DNA of 64,000 nucleotides from Flavilitoribacter nigricans DSM 23189 = NBRC 102662 (GCF_002646595.1 NZ_PDUD01000022.1:1-64000); one strand, 5' to 3'. Counted from the first letter of the stretch, positions 43,774 to 53,325 are shown. Numbers and translations: made by a program. Notes: generated by a model not told the origin, from the sequence alone.

Positions 43774-44889
43774 ATGCACTATACCACCTTAAGCTTACTT
43801 TTCCTGCTTATGCTGTATTCTTCCTCCGCCAACAGTCAGGATCGCCCCCGTGAATCCGGGGTTATCATCGGGGTTTTGCCCACCGGAACGCATAATGCCA
43901 TCACCGATGTGCCGGGTGTAAAGGTGGGTCACACGACCCGGATCCGCGGAAAGTCCGTTCGCACCGGCGTCACGGCGATCCTGCCCTACGACGGCAATAT
44001 TTTCCAACAGAAAGTTCCCGCAGCGATCTACCTGGGGAACGGCTTCGGCAAACTGGCCGGATACAGTCAGGTCGAGGAACTGGGCAATCTGGAAACGCCT
44101 ATTGTACTGACCAATACCCTGAGTGTGCCGACTGCCGTGGAGGCCCTGATCGATTACACCCTGGATCTGCCCGGCAACGAAAATGTCCGTTCCGTGAACG
44201 GTGTGGTCGGAGAGACCAACGACGGCTACCTGAATGATATTCGCGGTCGCCACGTTCGGAAAAAAGATGTGCTCGGAGCCATTGCCAATGCGGAATCCGG
44301 TCCGGTGACCGAGGGCAATGTCGGGGCCGGAACCGGTACCATCTGTTTTGGGTTCAAAGGCGGTATCGGTACCTCATCCCGAAAGCTGCCGGAGAGCCTG
44401 GGCGGTTACACGGTTGGCGTATTGGTACAGACTAATTTCGGCGGCGTGCTGACCATCAACGGTAAGCCAGTCGGCCAGGAATTGGGGCAATACTATTTTA
44501 AGCGTCAGATCGAAGGATCCGCCGACGGCTCCTGCATGATGGTGTTAGCCACGGACGCGCCCCTGGATGCCCGCAACCTGAAACGGGTGGCCAAACGGGC
44601 GATGCTGGGGCTGGCCCGAACCGGAGGTATCGCCTCCAACGGCAGTGGGGATTATGTCATTGCGTTTTCCACGGCGGAAAGCCTGCGTATTCCCTACAGT
44701 CCCGAGAAGCGTACACTTACCCAGGAAGTGCTGCACAATGATGTCGTTTCCCCGATCTTTCTCGCAACGATCGAAGCTACCGAAGAGGCGATCATCAATT
44801 CGTTGTTCGCGGCCCGTACCCTGACCGGTAGTGGTCATACCGTTGAAGCCTTGCCGGTAGAACGGGTGTTGCAGATGATGGATCGGTAA
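43774..44889 (+). CDS. Secreted P1 family (DmpA-like) peptidase
   Basis: 371 residues from the ATG at 43774; an in-frame GTG at 43735 is less likely because the signal (LLFLLMLYSSSANSQ) starts just after this ATG. The family hallmarks are present: ITDVPGVKVGHTT at the front, VVGETNDGYLND, and the autocleavage site Gly-Ser in ADGSCMMVLATDAPL with Ser253 as the N-terminal nucleophile of the second chain. DmpA-type enzymes cleave N-terminal D- or L-residues or beta-peptides; the exact substrate cannot be told. Most relatives are cytoplasmic, so the export signal is notable. Confidence 0.92.
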   Translation: MHYTTLSLLFLLMLYSSSANSQDRPRESGVIIGVLPTGTHNAITDVPGVKVGHTTRIRGKSVRTGVTAILPYDGNIFQQKVPAAIYLGNGFGKLAGYSQVEELGNLETPIVLTNTLSVPTAVEALIDYTLDLPGNENVRSVNGVVGETNDGYLNDIRGRHVRKKDVLGAIANAESGPVTEGNVGAGTGTICFGFKGGIGTSSRKLPESLGGYTVGVLVQTNFGGVLTINGKPVGQELGQYYFKRQIEGSADGSCMMVLATDAPLDARNLKRVAKRAMLGLARTGGIASNGSGDYVIAFSTAESLRIPYSPEKRTLTQEVLHNDVVSPIFLATIEATEEAIINSLFAARTLTGSGHTVEALPVERVLQMMDR

Positions 44890-44966
44890 ATTACCATTTC
44901 GTCCCATATCCTCACCGATTCATGCACTAATAACACGCCCCTGTTTCGTCACAGTAATCGCTTTCT

Positions 44967-45494
44967 ATGAAATACTTTTCGCTTATCATCCTGGGATTGG
45001 GGCTGCTGAGTTGTAGCCCATCCGAAGATCAGGCCGCCATACGGGAGATCCTGCTGGAACAACTGCGCAACACCCACAGCAATCAGGACTGGTTCGTGCC
45101 GGCGCAGCGGGCCGTTCAAAACCTGACCGCCGAACAATCCAACTGGAAGGACAGTACCGCTAATCATTCTATCGGTGAACTGGTATCCCATCTGATCTTC
45201 TGGAACGAAAGGATCCTGATCGCATTTCAGGGAGAAACCCCACCGGATTTTAACGATGATAATGAGATCACCTTTCAGCTTTTCGATGCGGATCAGTGGC
45301 AGGAAGCCGTCCGTCAACTGGACAGCCTGCAAACCAAATGGGAGCAGGTCGTAGAAATGGCCACCGACGAACAGTTACGGGAATGGCGTTCTTCTATCGC
45401 GAATATTTGTAGCCACAATGCTTACCACACCGGCCAAATTGTTTACATTCGAAAAAAGAATGGCTGGTGGGATAATTCCGCCGGAGTAAAATAA
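44967..45494 (+). CDS. DinB-like lipoprotein
   Basis: 175 residues; lipobox LLSC at about 16. The DinB four-helix fold is indicated by the metal-site pattern: His in ELVSHLIFWNER, and His-x3-His in SHNAYHTGQIVYIRK near the end, as in the DinB/YfiT superfamily. Members include thiol-dependent S-transferases using mycothiol or bacillithiol; function here is unknown. A lipid-anchored form is unusual. It sits between two secreted peptidase genes. Confidence 0.85.
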   Translation: MKYFSLIILGLGLLSCSPSEDQAAIREILLEQLRNTHSNQDWFVPAQRAVQNLTAEQSNWKDSTANHSIGELVSHLIFWNERILIAFQGETPPDFNDDNEITFQLFDADQWQEAVRQLDSLQTKWEQVVEMATDEQLREWRSSIANICSHNAYHTGQIVYIRKKNGWWDNSAGVK

Positions 45495-45607
45495 GCCCTG
45501 GAAAACGAATACGTCAGGTGTGCAGGATAATGAGATCCGGTCCCCAGCCCTATTCCCGCTTATCTGGCGGCTGTCTTTCCCTAATAGTGCTTTTAAAAAT
45601 TTCCATC

Positions 45608-46909
45608 ATGCAAATACGACAACACTACTTTACTTTTTTATTCCTGCTTTTGCCCGGCCTGCTGGCGGCACAGGAAGAAGATAATATTCAGGTCGAAGCT
45701 TCCTACCAGAAAGAGATCAAAGCGCTGACCTCCCATCCCGCCGTGAAGCGGGCACTGGCGCTCATCAAAAGAACCGATGAGCAGACCGTGCAGGAGACCA
45801 TCAAGCTCACGGAAATCCCGGCACCGCCCTTTAAAGAAGAAGTCCGCGCCGAGGCTTTTAAAAATATGCTGGTCGAGATCGGCGTAGATTCCGCCTGGAT
45901 CGATGCGGAAGGTAACGTCATCGCGCTCCGGAAGGGGACAAAAGGCGATCGTACGGTTGCGCTGGACGCTCACCTGGACACGGTATTTCCCGAGGAAACC
46001 GATGTGTCGGTAACTGTGAAAGGCGACACCCTCTTTGCACCGGGCGTGGGCGATGACAGTCGCGGACTGGCCATTATGCTCTCCGTCCTCCGGGCCATGA
46101 ATGAGACCAAGCTCCAGACCGAAGACGACGTACTGTTTATCGGCACGGTCGGCGAAGAAGGGCTCGGTGATCTGCGCGGCGTCAAATACCTGTTCGGTGA
46201 GAACGGTCCCGGGATCGACTCCTGGATCTCTATTGACGGGGGCGATCTGGGAGCCATCAACTGTAAAGGGCTTGGTTCGTACCGTTACCTCGTTACTTTT
46301 GAAGGACCGGGCGGGCACTCCTGGGGCGCTTTCGGACTCGCCAATCCGCACCACGCACTAGGCGCTGCGATCCGCTATTTTGTGGAGGCTGCCGATAAAT
46401 ACACAGAGACCGGTCCGCGGACCAGCTATAATATCGGCCGGATAGGCGGCGGCACTTCCGTCAATTCCATTCCGTTCACTTCCTGGATGGAGATCGATAC
46501 CCGCTCCGTAGAACCCTCCCGGCTCGACGATCTCAAAGTGATCCTGGAAGAAGCCATGCAACGTGGCCTGAAAGAACAGAACGAATTGCGCCGGGGCGGT
46601 CGCGAACTGACCGTCACCATCGAGATGATCGGCAACCGGCCTTCGGGAGAACTTTCCCCGGAACTACCACTCATCCAACGGGCCATGGCCGCTCTGGGCC
46701 CTTTCGATAAACAACCGCACCTCCGCCGGGGATCTACCAATTCCAATATTCCCATTTCGCTGGGTATCCCCGCGGTGACCATCGGTCGCGGCGGCGTGGG
46801 TGGCCGGGCGCACTCCCTGCTCGAATGGTGGGCAAACAAGGACGGCTATGAAGGCGTACAGTATGCATTGCTGGTGCTGCTGGCGGAATCGGGTTTGGCC
46901 AAGCGCTAA
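45608..46909 (+). CDS. Secreted M20 family zinc peptidase
   Basis: 433 residues from the ATG at 45608, chosen because a signal (FTFLFLLLPGLLAAQ) follows at once. Metal and catalytic positions fit M20: ALDAHLDTVFP, GVGDDSRGLA (bridging Asp), TVGEEGLGDLRG (catalytic Glu), SIDGGD, and a late His in GGRAHSLLEWW. A dimerisation domain lies in the middle (GPGGHSWGAFG). It removes amino-acids or acyl groups from small peptides. A strong terminator follows. Confidence 0.93.
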   Translation: MQIRQHYFTFLFLLLPGLLAAQEEDNIQVEASYQKEIKALTSHPAVKRALALIKRTDEQTVQETIKLTEIPAPPFKEEVRAEAFKNMLVEIGVDSAWIDAEGNVIALRKGTKGDRTVALDAHLDTVFPEETDVSVTVKGDTLFAPGVGDDSRGLAIMLSVLRAMNETKLQTEDDVLFIGTVGEEGLGDLRGVKYLFGENGPGIDSWISIDGGDLGAINCKGLGSYRYLVTFEGPGGHSWGAFGLANPHHALGAAIRYFVEAADKYTETGPRTSYNIGRIGGGTSVNSIPFTSWMEIDTRSVEPSRLDDLKVILEEAMQRGLKEQNELRRGGRELTVTIEMIGNRPSGELSPELPLIQRAMAALGPFDKQPHLRRGSTNSNIPISLGIPAVTIGRGGVGGRAHSLLEWWANKDGYEGVQYALLVLLAESGLAKR

Positions 46910-46915
46910 ATGATC

Positions 46916-46957
46916 TTCTTCGGGGAACAGTTGCGAACTATCCTGTTCCCCGAAGAA
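46916..46957 (+). terminator. Strong stem-loop terminator after M20 peptidase
   Basis: TTCTTCGGGGAACAG (46916-46930) pairs perfectly with CTGTTCCCCGAAGAA (46943-46957), 15 pairs with a 12-base loop. It starts seven bases past the stop. The T-run is short, so it may also act as a 3'-end stabiliser. Confidence 0.75.
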
Positions 46958-47089
46958 AATCCCGGGCCGAAGTCCGTGGAATGGAATTCGGATTGTTAAA
47001 TGTATCCTAACAGGTAACCATAGGGGTAACTTTTGCGATAAAAAAGGAATAGGAGATTGACTGTATTCACCTAAACCCAATTTTTCGCC

Positions 47090-47626
47090 ATGACCTTGAT
47101 CCATTCCACAACACCAGGAACCACACTGCAAATTGCGCTAAGCCCGAATCCCTACCGGGAACACCTGCGGGACGTTTGGTATTTCACCCGCTTTTTGGCC
47201 CTTCCGGTGCTGCTCTTCCACATGATCCTCATTGCATTTTTTCAACTACCGCACGGGCTCCACGCCGGGCTGGTCGGTGGCTTTTTCGTTGTGCTTGGAG
47301 CAATGCTGTTCTTCCGCCAACGATCCGAAACCCAGCCACAGCCGGCCACCTTATTCATCAACGATCATTTTTTGGAGATCCGGAACGGCGGGGATCCGCT
47401 CCGACTGGACAAACGGGATATCGAGCTCGAATTCATCGGATGGGGCGGTTGTGAAGAAGCCCTGCTCCCGGCCGTACGTATTCGCCGGGCCGGGGAGGCG
47501 GTTGTCACCATCGGTGCGGTGAGTAGCCAGGAACCCTGGACAGATATTCGCCGCTCCGTTCAGGCCACCGAATACATTCTTCCGGAACAGATTAGCTGGG
47601 CCAGTTTTAGAGCGGCAATTAGCTAA
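47090..47626 (+). CDS. Hypothetical membrane protein with two helices
   Basis: 178 residues. Two hydrophobic helices at about 37-55 and 58-78, followed by a cytoplasmic beta-rich domain of 100 residues (LFINDHFLEIRNGGDPLRLDKRDI, resembling a PH-like or DUF2244-like strand set). No signal peptide and no catalytic motif. I do not recognise the family. It stands alone between a terminator and a MITE-like repeat. Confidence 0.65.
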   Translation: MTLIHSTTPGTTLQIALSPNPYREHLRDVWYFTRFLALPVLLFHMILIAFFQLPHGLHAGLVGGFFVVLGAMLFFRQRSETQPQPATLFINDHFLEIRNGGDPLRLDKRDIELEFIGWGGCEEALLPAVRIRRAGEAVVTIGAVSSQEPWTDIRRSVQATEYILPEQISWASFRAAIS

Positions 47627-47632
47627 CTATTC

Positions 47633-47760
47633 TAAGTTGCGAAGTAACTTAGGTAGAGGGATTACCTATCGTTAAAATGGAGCAAAATCGCTCATTTTAA
47701 CGGTTGCAGTCTCTCTACGCTCTACCATCTACTTTATACAATTCAAGTTCGCAACTTGAA
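47633..47760. repeat. Dispersed palindromic (MITE-like) repeat, copy 3
   Basis: The shortest copy, about 128 bp, with TCTAAGTTGCG at the left end and CGCAACTTGA at the right end, giving visible terminal inverted repeats. The centre CGTTAAAATG/CATTTTAACG (47671-47703) matches the other copies. It lies seven bases after the hypothetical membrane protein stop. Confidence 0.85.
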
Positions 47761-47888
47761 TTAACTATTAATTTCCGGTGGTGTTCTTAAACAGCCTCTG
47801 GTTTTTGGGGTAGATTTAACCCGGATTTTTTTATCTTATTTTGTCAATAGTATTCCGGCATATTCCGCCGTACAAAACGCAAGGCATT

Positions 47889-49412
47889 ATGAGATCAAAA
47901 AATCTACCGTTCATTATTTCAATTGTATTCGTAGGGCTTTTGCCGCTATTCTTATCGGCCCAGCAACCACCGGAAAACGGTGGAGCGGCCTGCATCAGTT
48001 GCGAGGAAATAAAACAGCTCCGTCTGGCAGACGTCCGGATACTGGAAGCGACCGAAGAAACGGAAGGCAGCACCTACTGCAAGGTGCTCGGTGTGATCAG
48101 TAAGGAGATCAATTTCGAACTGCTGCTGCCGAAGACCTGGAACGGTCGGTTTGCCATGGGTGGCGGCGGCGGTTTTGTCGGCACCATTCAGAATTCGGCG
48201 CGCTGGAGCGTACACCAGGGCTACGCCACCTCCGGCACGGATACCGGCCACCGGGGTAGCGGTCTGAAGGCCGACTGGGCCTACCACAATATGGAACGCC
48301 AGGTGAATTTTGGTCATCTGGCCATTCATCGTACCGCCGAGGTCTCCAAAGTGATCATCCACCATTTTTACTGCGCGGATCCGGCCTACTCCTACTTCTT
48401 CGGATGTTCCCGGGGAGGAGGGCAGGCGATGATGGAGGCACAGCGTTACCCGGAAGATTTTGATGGTATTGTGGCCGCAGCTCCCGCTTTCGACTGGCCC
48501 GCTATCGGTGCGGAATTCATTCAGAATATCCGCCAGATCTATCCCGATCCGAATCAAATGAATGAGCCGGTCATCACCCGGGAGAATATTCAATTACTGG
48601 AAAAAACCGTACTGGCCCAGTGTGATGAGCTGGACGGCGTAAAAGACAATATCCTGAACGATCCGACCGCCTGTAAACTGGACTGGTCCGCTTTTCCCCG
48701 CTGCCCTGACGATCAGGCCGGTGCCGGCTGTTTTACCAAGCAGCAACTACGGGCGATCCAGACCGTCTACGATGGTGTCCATATCGAAGGAAAAGGTATT
48801 TACCCGGGTTTTCCGCCGGGCTGCGAGAACGAACCGCTGAGCTGGTTCCGCTGGATCGTCGGACCGGATGAGGAACTGATCAAAGGCCTGCAGATCCCCA
48901 GTTTACAATTCGGTTTTGGCACCGAGATGTTCAAATACCTCGTCTTTCAGGATCCGGACTGGGATTACACAGCCTATGACTTCACCCGACTGACGGAAGA
49001 CACCCGCTATGCCGCCAGCTACCTCAATGCCACTTCGACCGACTATTCCGCTTTCAAGGCCCGCGGAGGTAAACTGATCTTCACCCACGGCTGGGCGGAC
49101 CCGGCACTCTCCGCTCTGGCCACGATCCAACACTACGAAGCAATCGGAAAGGCGGATGCTGATTTTATGGACTTCACCCGGCTTTATCTGCTGCCGGGCG
49201 TATTGCACTGCGGCGGCGGCCCTGGCCCCGATCAGGCGGACTGGCTGCAACTGGTACGGGATTGGGTCGAGAACGACCGGGCACCGGAGCGGGTGACGCT
49301 GACGAAAAAAGAGGGTGATCGGGTGACCATGAGCCGCCCCGTATTCCCCTACCCCCGGAAAGCGAAGTACGATGGGAAGGGTGATCCGAATGTAGCGGGC
49401 AGTTATAACTAA
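47889..49412 (+). CDS. Tannase/feruloyl esterase family hydrolase, secreted
   Basis: 507 residues from the ATG at 47889, giving the signal PFIISIVFVGLLPLFLSAQ; an earlier in-frame start at 47841 lacks sense. The CS-D-HC motif of this family is present: GCSRGGGQAM at about 171, Asp in HGWADPALSA, and His-Cys in VLHCGGGPGPD, where the two Cys form a disulfide that joins Ser and His loops. Substrates are gallate esters, feruloylated sugars or MHET-like aromatic esters. Convergent with the DUF6624-like gene. Confidence 0.9.
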   Translation: MRSKNLPFIISIVFVGLLPLFLSAQQPPENGGAACISCEEIKQLRLADVRILEATEETEGSTYCKVLGVISKEINFELLLPKTWNGRFAMGGGGGFVGTIQNSARWSVHQGYATSGTDTGHRGSGLKADWAYHNMERQVNFGHLAIHRTAEVSKVIIHHFYCADPAYSYFFGCSRGGGQAMMEAQRYPEDFDGIVAAAPAFDWPAIGAEFIQNIRQIYPDPNQMNEPVITRENIQLLEKTVLAQCDELDGVKDNILNDPTACKLDWSAFPRCPDDQAGAGCFTKQQLRAIQTVYDGVHIEGKGIYPGFPPGCENEPLSWFRWIVGPDEELIKGLQIPSLQFGFGTEMFKYLVFQDPDWDYTAYDFTRLTEDTRYAASYLNATSTDYSAFKARGGKLIFTHGWADPALSALATIQHYEAIGKADADFMDFTRLYLLPGVLHCGGGPGPDQADWLQLVRDWVENDRAPERVTLTKKEGDRVTMSRPVFPYPRKAKYDGKGDPNVAGSYN

Positions 49413-49419
49413 TTGGTTG

Positions 49420-49475
49420 TTAAGACTTTCTAAGTTTTGAGACTTTCTAAGTTTTGAAAACTTAGAAAGTCTTAA
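49420..49475. terminator. GACTTTCTAAG hairpin between convergent genes
   Basis: TTAAGACTTTCTAAG (49420-49434), a second GACTTTCTAAGTTTT (49441-49455) and its complement AAAACTTAGAAAGTC (49457-49471) form a perfect 15-pair stem with almost no loop. It lies between two convergent stops and can terminate both. The same word recurs at 50565-50620. Confidence 0.75.
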
Positions 49476-49491
49476 CACACCCGCATTCCAG

Positions 49492-50517
49492 CTACTCCAA
49501 CACCTTCAATTCCAACCGGGATTTCACCTCCTTCGGATAATTGTGAACGGCCGCTCCCATATCCAATAACTTGAACTTCGAATTTTGTTCTTCCGTAATG
49601 AAAAGGAATCTCAATTTCGATTCGAGGTCGTCGAGATCAAACAAGCCGATCTGACTGCGGTTGGCGTTGATCGTTTCCCTTCTTTCTCCAACATAATCAA
49701 ACAGATAAAATTCCGGAGCCCGGCCAAACTTGATGATCCCGCTACTACCGTAACCGCCGATCCCACCGATCCTGGATTCGGCAAAATCCAGATACACAGC
49801 CGCTCTCTCGGGAGACATTTTTCCCTGGCGGACCGCATCCATCACCATCGGCCGTAGATCGATCAGGGTCGTATCGCTTTTCCAGTTTTTCATTTGGTGG
49901 ACAAAGATCAGATGGTAATCCTGATTGTTGGCGGTCGGCGAAAACAGGCCGATCATTTCATCGGAAGGGAAACCGTACTCATCGACGATATCCACCAACT
50001 CTGCCGCATTTTCGGCATCAATTTTCCAAATGGTATCCCGGTAGGTCTCGAACTCATGCCGGAACATCTGGTCCCTGGTACTCATTTCATTTAATCGGGC
50101 AATCACTTCCGGATTCGTCGTTTGATCAAAGGTAGCTGCCCGGATCTCGTCGTAGCGATCCAGAAAGGCGTCATATCCGTGGCCATCCAGTTTACCGTAC
50201 CGGGCCCGGTTCTCTTCAAAGTACGCTTTAGCTACTCCTTTAGCTACCAATTTCTCCAGGAAAGCAATGGCCTGATCGTACTTTTCGAGCTCTATGGCAC
50301 ACAAAGCGGCATTTTGGTAATCGCGACCAAATCCCGTTTCTACCGCGCCAAACGCCTGTTGGTACAACTTCAAAGCCTGCTGATAATCGTAGGCCGTTAT
50401 GGCTAATTCCGCCTTATTGATGATTGGATGATAACAGTCCCGAAAATCGAGCTGGGCCTGGGTGTGGAAAGGATTAAAAAAAAGAAACATCAGAAAGAAA
50501 GCACTCAAATACTTCAT
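49492..50517 (-). CDS. Secreted TPR-like protein with DUF6624-like domain
   Basis: 341 residues; signal ends at FHTQAQ. Residues 30-110 form two or three TPR-like helix pairs (AYDYQQALKLYQQAFG; ALCAIELEKYDQAIAFLEKL). Residues 140-260 match the DUF6624 pattern: IDAENAAELVDIVDEYGFPS, a His in YHLIFVHQMKN, DLRPMVMDAVRQGKMSPERAAVYLD. Function unknown. The gene is bracketed by copies of the GACTTTCTAAG hairpin, one on each side. Confidence 0.75.
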   Translation of the reverse strand: MKYLSAFFLMFLFFNPFHTQAQLDFRDCYHPIINKAELAITAYDYQQALKLYQQAFGAVETGFGRDYQNAALCAIELEKYDQAIAFLEKLVAKGVAKAYFEENRARYGKLDGHGYDAFLDRYDEIRAATFDQTTNPEVIARLNEMSTRDQMFRHEFETYRDTIWKIDAENAAELVDIVDEYGFPSDEMIGLFSPTANNQDYHLIFVHQMKNWKSDTTLIDLRPMVMDAVRQGKMSPERAAVYLDFAESRIGGIGGYGSSGIIKFGRAPEFYLFDYVGERRETINANRSQIGLFDLDDLESKLRFLFITEEQNSKFKLLDMGAAVHNYPKEVKSRLELKVLE

Positions 50518-50564
50518 TTATAGGAATTTAGTAGGTTACACGGTTGTGGCAGTCCGGCTTTTTT

Positions 50565-50620
50565 TGACTTTCTCAGACTTTCTTAGACTTTCTAAGTTTT
50601 TGAAACTTAGAAAGTCTTAA
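50565..50620. terminator. GACTTTCTAAG hairpin after the penicillin-acylase gene
   Basis: Three near-direct copies of GACTTTCTNAG precede AAACTTAGAAAGTCTTAA (50603-50620), which pairs with TTAGACTTTCTAAGTTT (50583-50599). It lies past the stop of the minus-strand acylase gene (50694) and before the start of the DUF6624-like gene, so it probably separates the two units. Confidence 0.7.
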
Positions 50621-50693
50621 TCCCTTCCTTAACGGTCAATTCCCAAAAAGTAACGGTATCAAAATCCGTCTGCCCGATCGGGTGTAACGAAAC

Positions 50694-52742
50694 CTACATA
50701 TCTTCCAGTTTTTCCAAAAGTTCGAGATGCGCTTCCTGTTGCTCCCGGCTGAGCCACACTTCTCTCAGTTGTTTTTCCGCAGCCAGTTTTAACTGATCCC
50801 CCCGGTGAGGGTTATCCGCCTGGGTAGCGTTACCGTAGGTCAGCAGGGCTTTGGCCTGTATCTGCTCTCCGAATTCAGTCGCGCAGATGTAGGTATCTCC
50901 GTGTACCACCTGCCATCGACCGTCCACCCCGGGTGCGTAGTTCATGGTCCTGAAAATCCCCAGATTGCCGGGACCGCCGTTGCCGGGATAATCGTGCTCC
51001 CCGACTTTCATCCGGAAAACGTCACCAAAAGGTGTATTGAGCGCTCCCAGTTGGGTCAGTTGGGTTTCGGCTGCTTTCCGGATCGCGGCGAGCATTGCTT
51101 CGCTATTTTTCAATCCGTCGGGCGTCCGCAGCGGCTCCTTATAGGACCAGGGGGTCTCGAAATATTTCGAACTACCGACCTGGTTGATCAGATTGGCGAA
51201 AAGTACGGCCCCTTCACTATCCGCTTCAAAAGCACCGTCCCACTTGGTCAATACCTCCAGGGCCGAAAGAGTGAGGCTATCCGTTGTTTCCTTCATCAGC
51301 TGCCGGAATTCATCCTGCAGGCGAAGTGCGAGTTCCGACCGGGTATCGTGTTTGAGCCGAATGAATTCATTCAGATCCAGCCGATCGGCCTCCTGAATGA
51401 GCCGGGCCGACCGCTGCGGCCGAAAACTCATGTGGTTAGGTGCGATGTGGTCCGGATAATCCTCCGGCTGGATCGGCGCGGGTATCGTACTGGTATAGGG
51501 AGGATCATTGGCATTCTGTAACCAGCCACTCTCCGGATTGAGGTATCCGGGAAGTTCGGAGGCGGCATAATAGCCGTTCCACAGCTCCTCCCGCCCGGTA
51601 GCCGGCACAACTCCCTGCCATTTTTTCCAGTCTCCGTTTTTTCGCGGCACGTGCCCACCGAAATGGTACAGAATATTATCATGCTTGTCGCTGTACAGTA
51701 CATTGAAGAGCGGCAGTGCGTTTTTGTCCAGTGCCCGTTGGAATTCCTGCAGATCGTGGGCTTCACCCATTGCTTTCCACTGTCCCAGAGGATTGGTCTC
51801 TCCGTCCATATTGGGCCAGGTGACGGCCAAAGCCCTGTCTCCCGAGGTTTCGATTACCATACCGAATTCGGATCGCTTTTTCACTACCCATTTTTCCCCG
51901 GCATTTGCATCCGTTCCGGAAACGATCCGGACGCTATCCACTTCGAAGTCCCGGTATGCTCCATCCAGCAGGTACTGACCATTTTGCAGGTTTAGTTCGT
52001 AATAGTCTACGTTATCCAGGGTATTGACAGTGTGGGTCCAGCCCAGCTGTTCGTTAAAGGCGATACCCAGGACGGGTAATCCCACCAGCGTAACGCCGTA
52101 GAGATTATTGGTAGGGGTAACGAAATGAGCCTCAAAAAACAACCAGAAATCGTTCCAGGGCAGGTGGGGATTGGCCAGCAACATACTGTTACCCGAAGTG
52201 GTCCGGGAGCCGTTTACGGCCCAGCCATTCGATCCGGGTGCCCATTTTCGGGCCGTTCCCAGATTCCGGTTGATGAGAAATTCAAAATAAAACACCCGGG
52301 TAGAATGGTAAATGATATCCCGGGCCTCTACCGGAAGGACCACGCGGTACTCCTTATCGATAGCTTCCGGATGTTGGGCGGCGTAGGCATTGATGCCTTT
52401 GGCGAAAGCTTCCACTACCGTTCGGTCTTCTTCGGATAATCCGGCGAAGGCCCGTTCCGCAGCATCGATCAGGCCGAGCTGGTGCAGCAGTTGGTCGCGC
52501 TCGAGGTCACGCCCCCAGTACGCCGCGGATCGCGCCCGGGCTTCTCCCATCAGTTTAAGCACCAGATTGCCATGGTTGCGCATCTGGGCCCAGCCCATCA
52601 TCTGGTAGAGATTGCTGTCGTGGGTAGCGTAAATGTGGGGAATGCCCCAACTGTCCCAAAGGATCTCATTTTGGTCAACGGTAGCGCCCGCCCCACAACC
52701 GATCAGCACGAGGAGTAGGAAGGCGTAAGAGCCTCTTTTCAT
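50694..52742 (-). CDS. Penicillin acylase family Ntn hydrolase, lipid-anchored
   Basis: 682 residues; lipobox LIGC at about 16. The alpha-chain region (ILWDSWGIPHIYATHD, then MGWAQMRN) precedes a spacer. Autocatalytic cleavage would occur before Ser171 in PGSNGWAVNGSRT, which becomes the N-terminal nucleophile of the beta chain; ANPHLPW and the later Asn-containing oxyanion segment also fit. Family members hydrolyse penicillins, cephalosporins, bile acids or N-acyl-homoserine lactones. The length (below 700) and the lack of nearby genes give no choice between them. Confidence 0.9.
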   Translation of the reverse strand: MKRGSYAFLLLVLIGCGAGATVDQNEILWDSWGIPHIYATHDSNLYQMMGWAQMRNHGNLVLKLMGEARARSAAYWGRDLERDQLLHQLGLIDAAERAFAGLSEEDRTVVEAFAKGINAYAAQHPEAIDKEYRVVLPVEARDIIYHSTRVFYFEFLINRNLGTARKWAPGSNGWAVNGSRTTSGNSMLLANPHLPWNDFWLFFEAHFVTPTNNLYGVTLVGLPVLGIAFNEQLGWTHTVNTLDNVDYYELNLQNGQYLLDGAYRDFEVDSVRIVSGTDANAGEKWVVKKRSEFGMVIETSGDRALAVTWPNMDGETNPLGQWKAMGEAHDLQEFQRALDKNALPLFNVLYSDKHDNILYHFGGHVPRKNGDWKKWQGVVPATGREELWNGYYAASELPGYLNPESGWLQNANDPPYTSTIPAPIQPEDYPDHIAPNHMSFRPQRSARLIQEADRLDLNEFIRLKHDTRSELALRLQDEFRQLMKETTDSLTLSALEVLTKWDGAFEADSEGAVLFANLINQVGSSKYFETPWSYKEPLRTPDGLKNSEAMLAAIRKAAETQLTQLGALNTPFGDVFRMKVGEHDYPGNGGPGNLGIFRTMNYAPGVDGRWQVVHGDTYICATEFGEQIQAKALLTYGNATQADNPHRGDQLKLAAEKQLREVWLSREQQEAHLELLEKLEDM

Positions 52743-52853
52743 AAGGTGTAGGTGTTAATTTTGAAGATGTTTGCTTTCGCTAGGTCAGCAGATATGCTCA
52801 TCCGGATAGCGCAAGATAGTGTTTGCCGCTCCTCCCCCGCTATTTTTCTAAAA

Positions 52854-53228
52854 TTAATACTTCCATTTGGCGCCCCGCTCTTCGACATCCTCTTTCCGGT
52901 ATTGTGCGATCTTGCGGATGAGCTCCCCGGGCAGGGGCTGGTCATAGGGAAACTGAACCGAATCCTTCTTTACCGTATATCCCGATAATTCCTTTTTGAA
53001 TGGCTCCAGCGCCGGGCCGGTTGGAATAAAGCTTAGGTGAGCTTTATGAGCGGCGTAGGCAAACAGGATCGTGTTTGATTCAAAAGCCGGCTTCCCCCAC
53101 TTCAACAATTCCCTGGCAGAAGGTGCGACTCCTCGCAAAATGTCACGTAATTCCTGCAGCTTTTCCTGGGCTGCTGCCGGAGCTGACAGAAAATAGTCTT
53201 CCAACTGCGTACGATGCTGCTCTTCCAT
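52854..53228 (-). CDS. DUF1801 (YdhG-like) protein
   Basis: 124 residues from the ATG at 53228; an in-frame ATG at 53252 adds eight residues. The DUF1801 pattern is clear: LRDILRGVAPSARELLKWGKPAF, FAYAAHKAHLSFIP, KDSVQFPYDQPLPGELIRKI. It is a small cytoplasmic alpha/beta protein of the family named for the iron chaperone frataxin-like Fra/YdhG; role unsettled. Confidence 0.88.
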   Translation of the reverse strand: MEEQHRTQLEDYFLSAPAAAQEKLQELRDILRGVAPSARELLKWGKPAFESNTILFAYAAHKAHLSFIPTGPALEPFKKELSGYTVKKDSVQFPYDQPLPGELIRKIAQYRKEDVEERGAKWKY

Positions 53229-53325
53229 AATTTTTGATATTAATCGTTCCACACGGTGTTCATCCGGGATGGATGGTCGGTAAGTTAAGTATAAATAGGG
53301 TTTGAACAGGCTTACAAGTTGCCCC

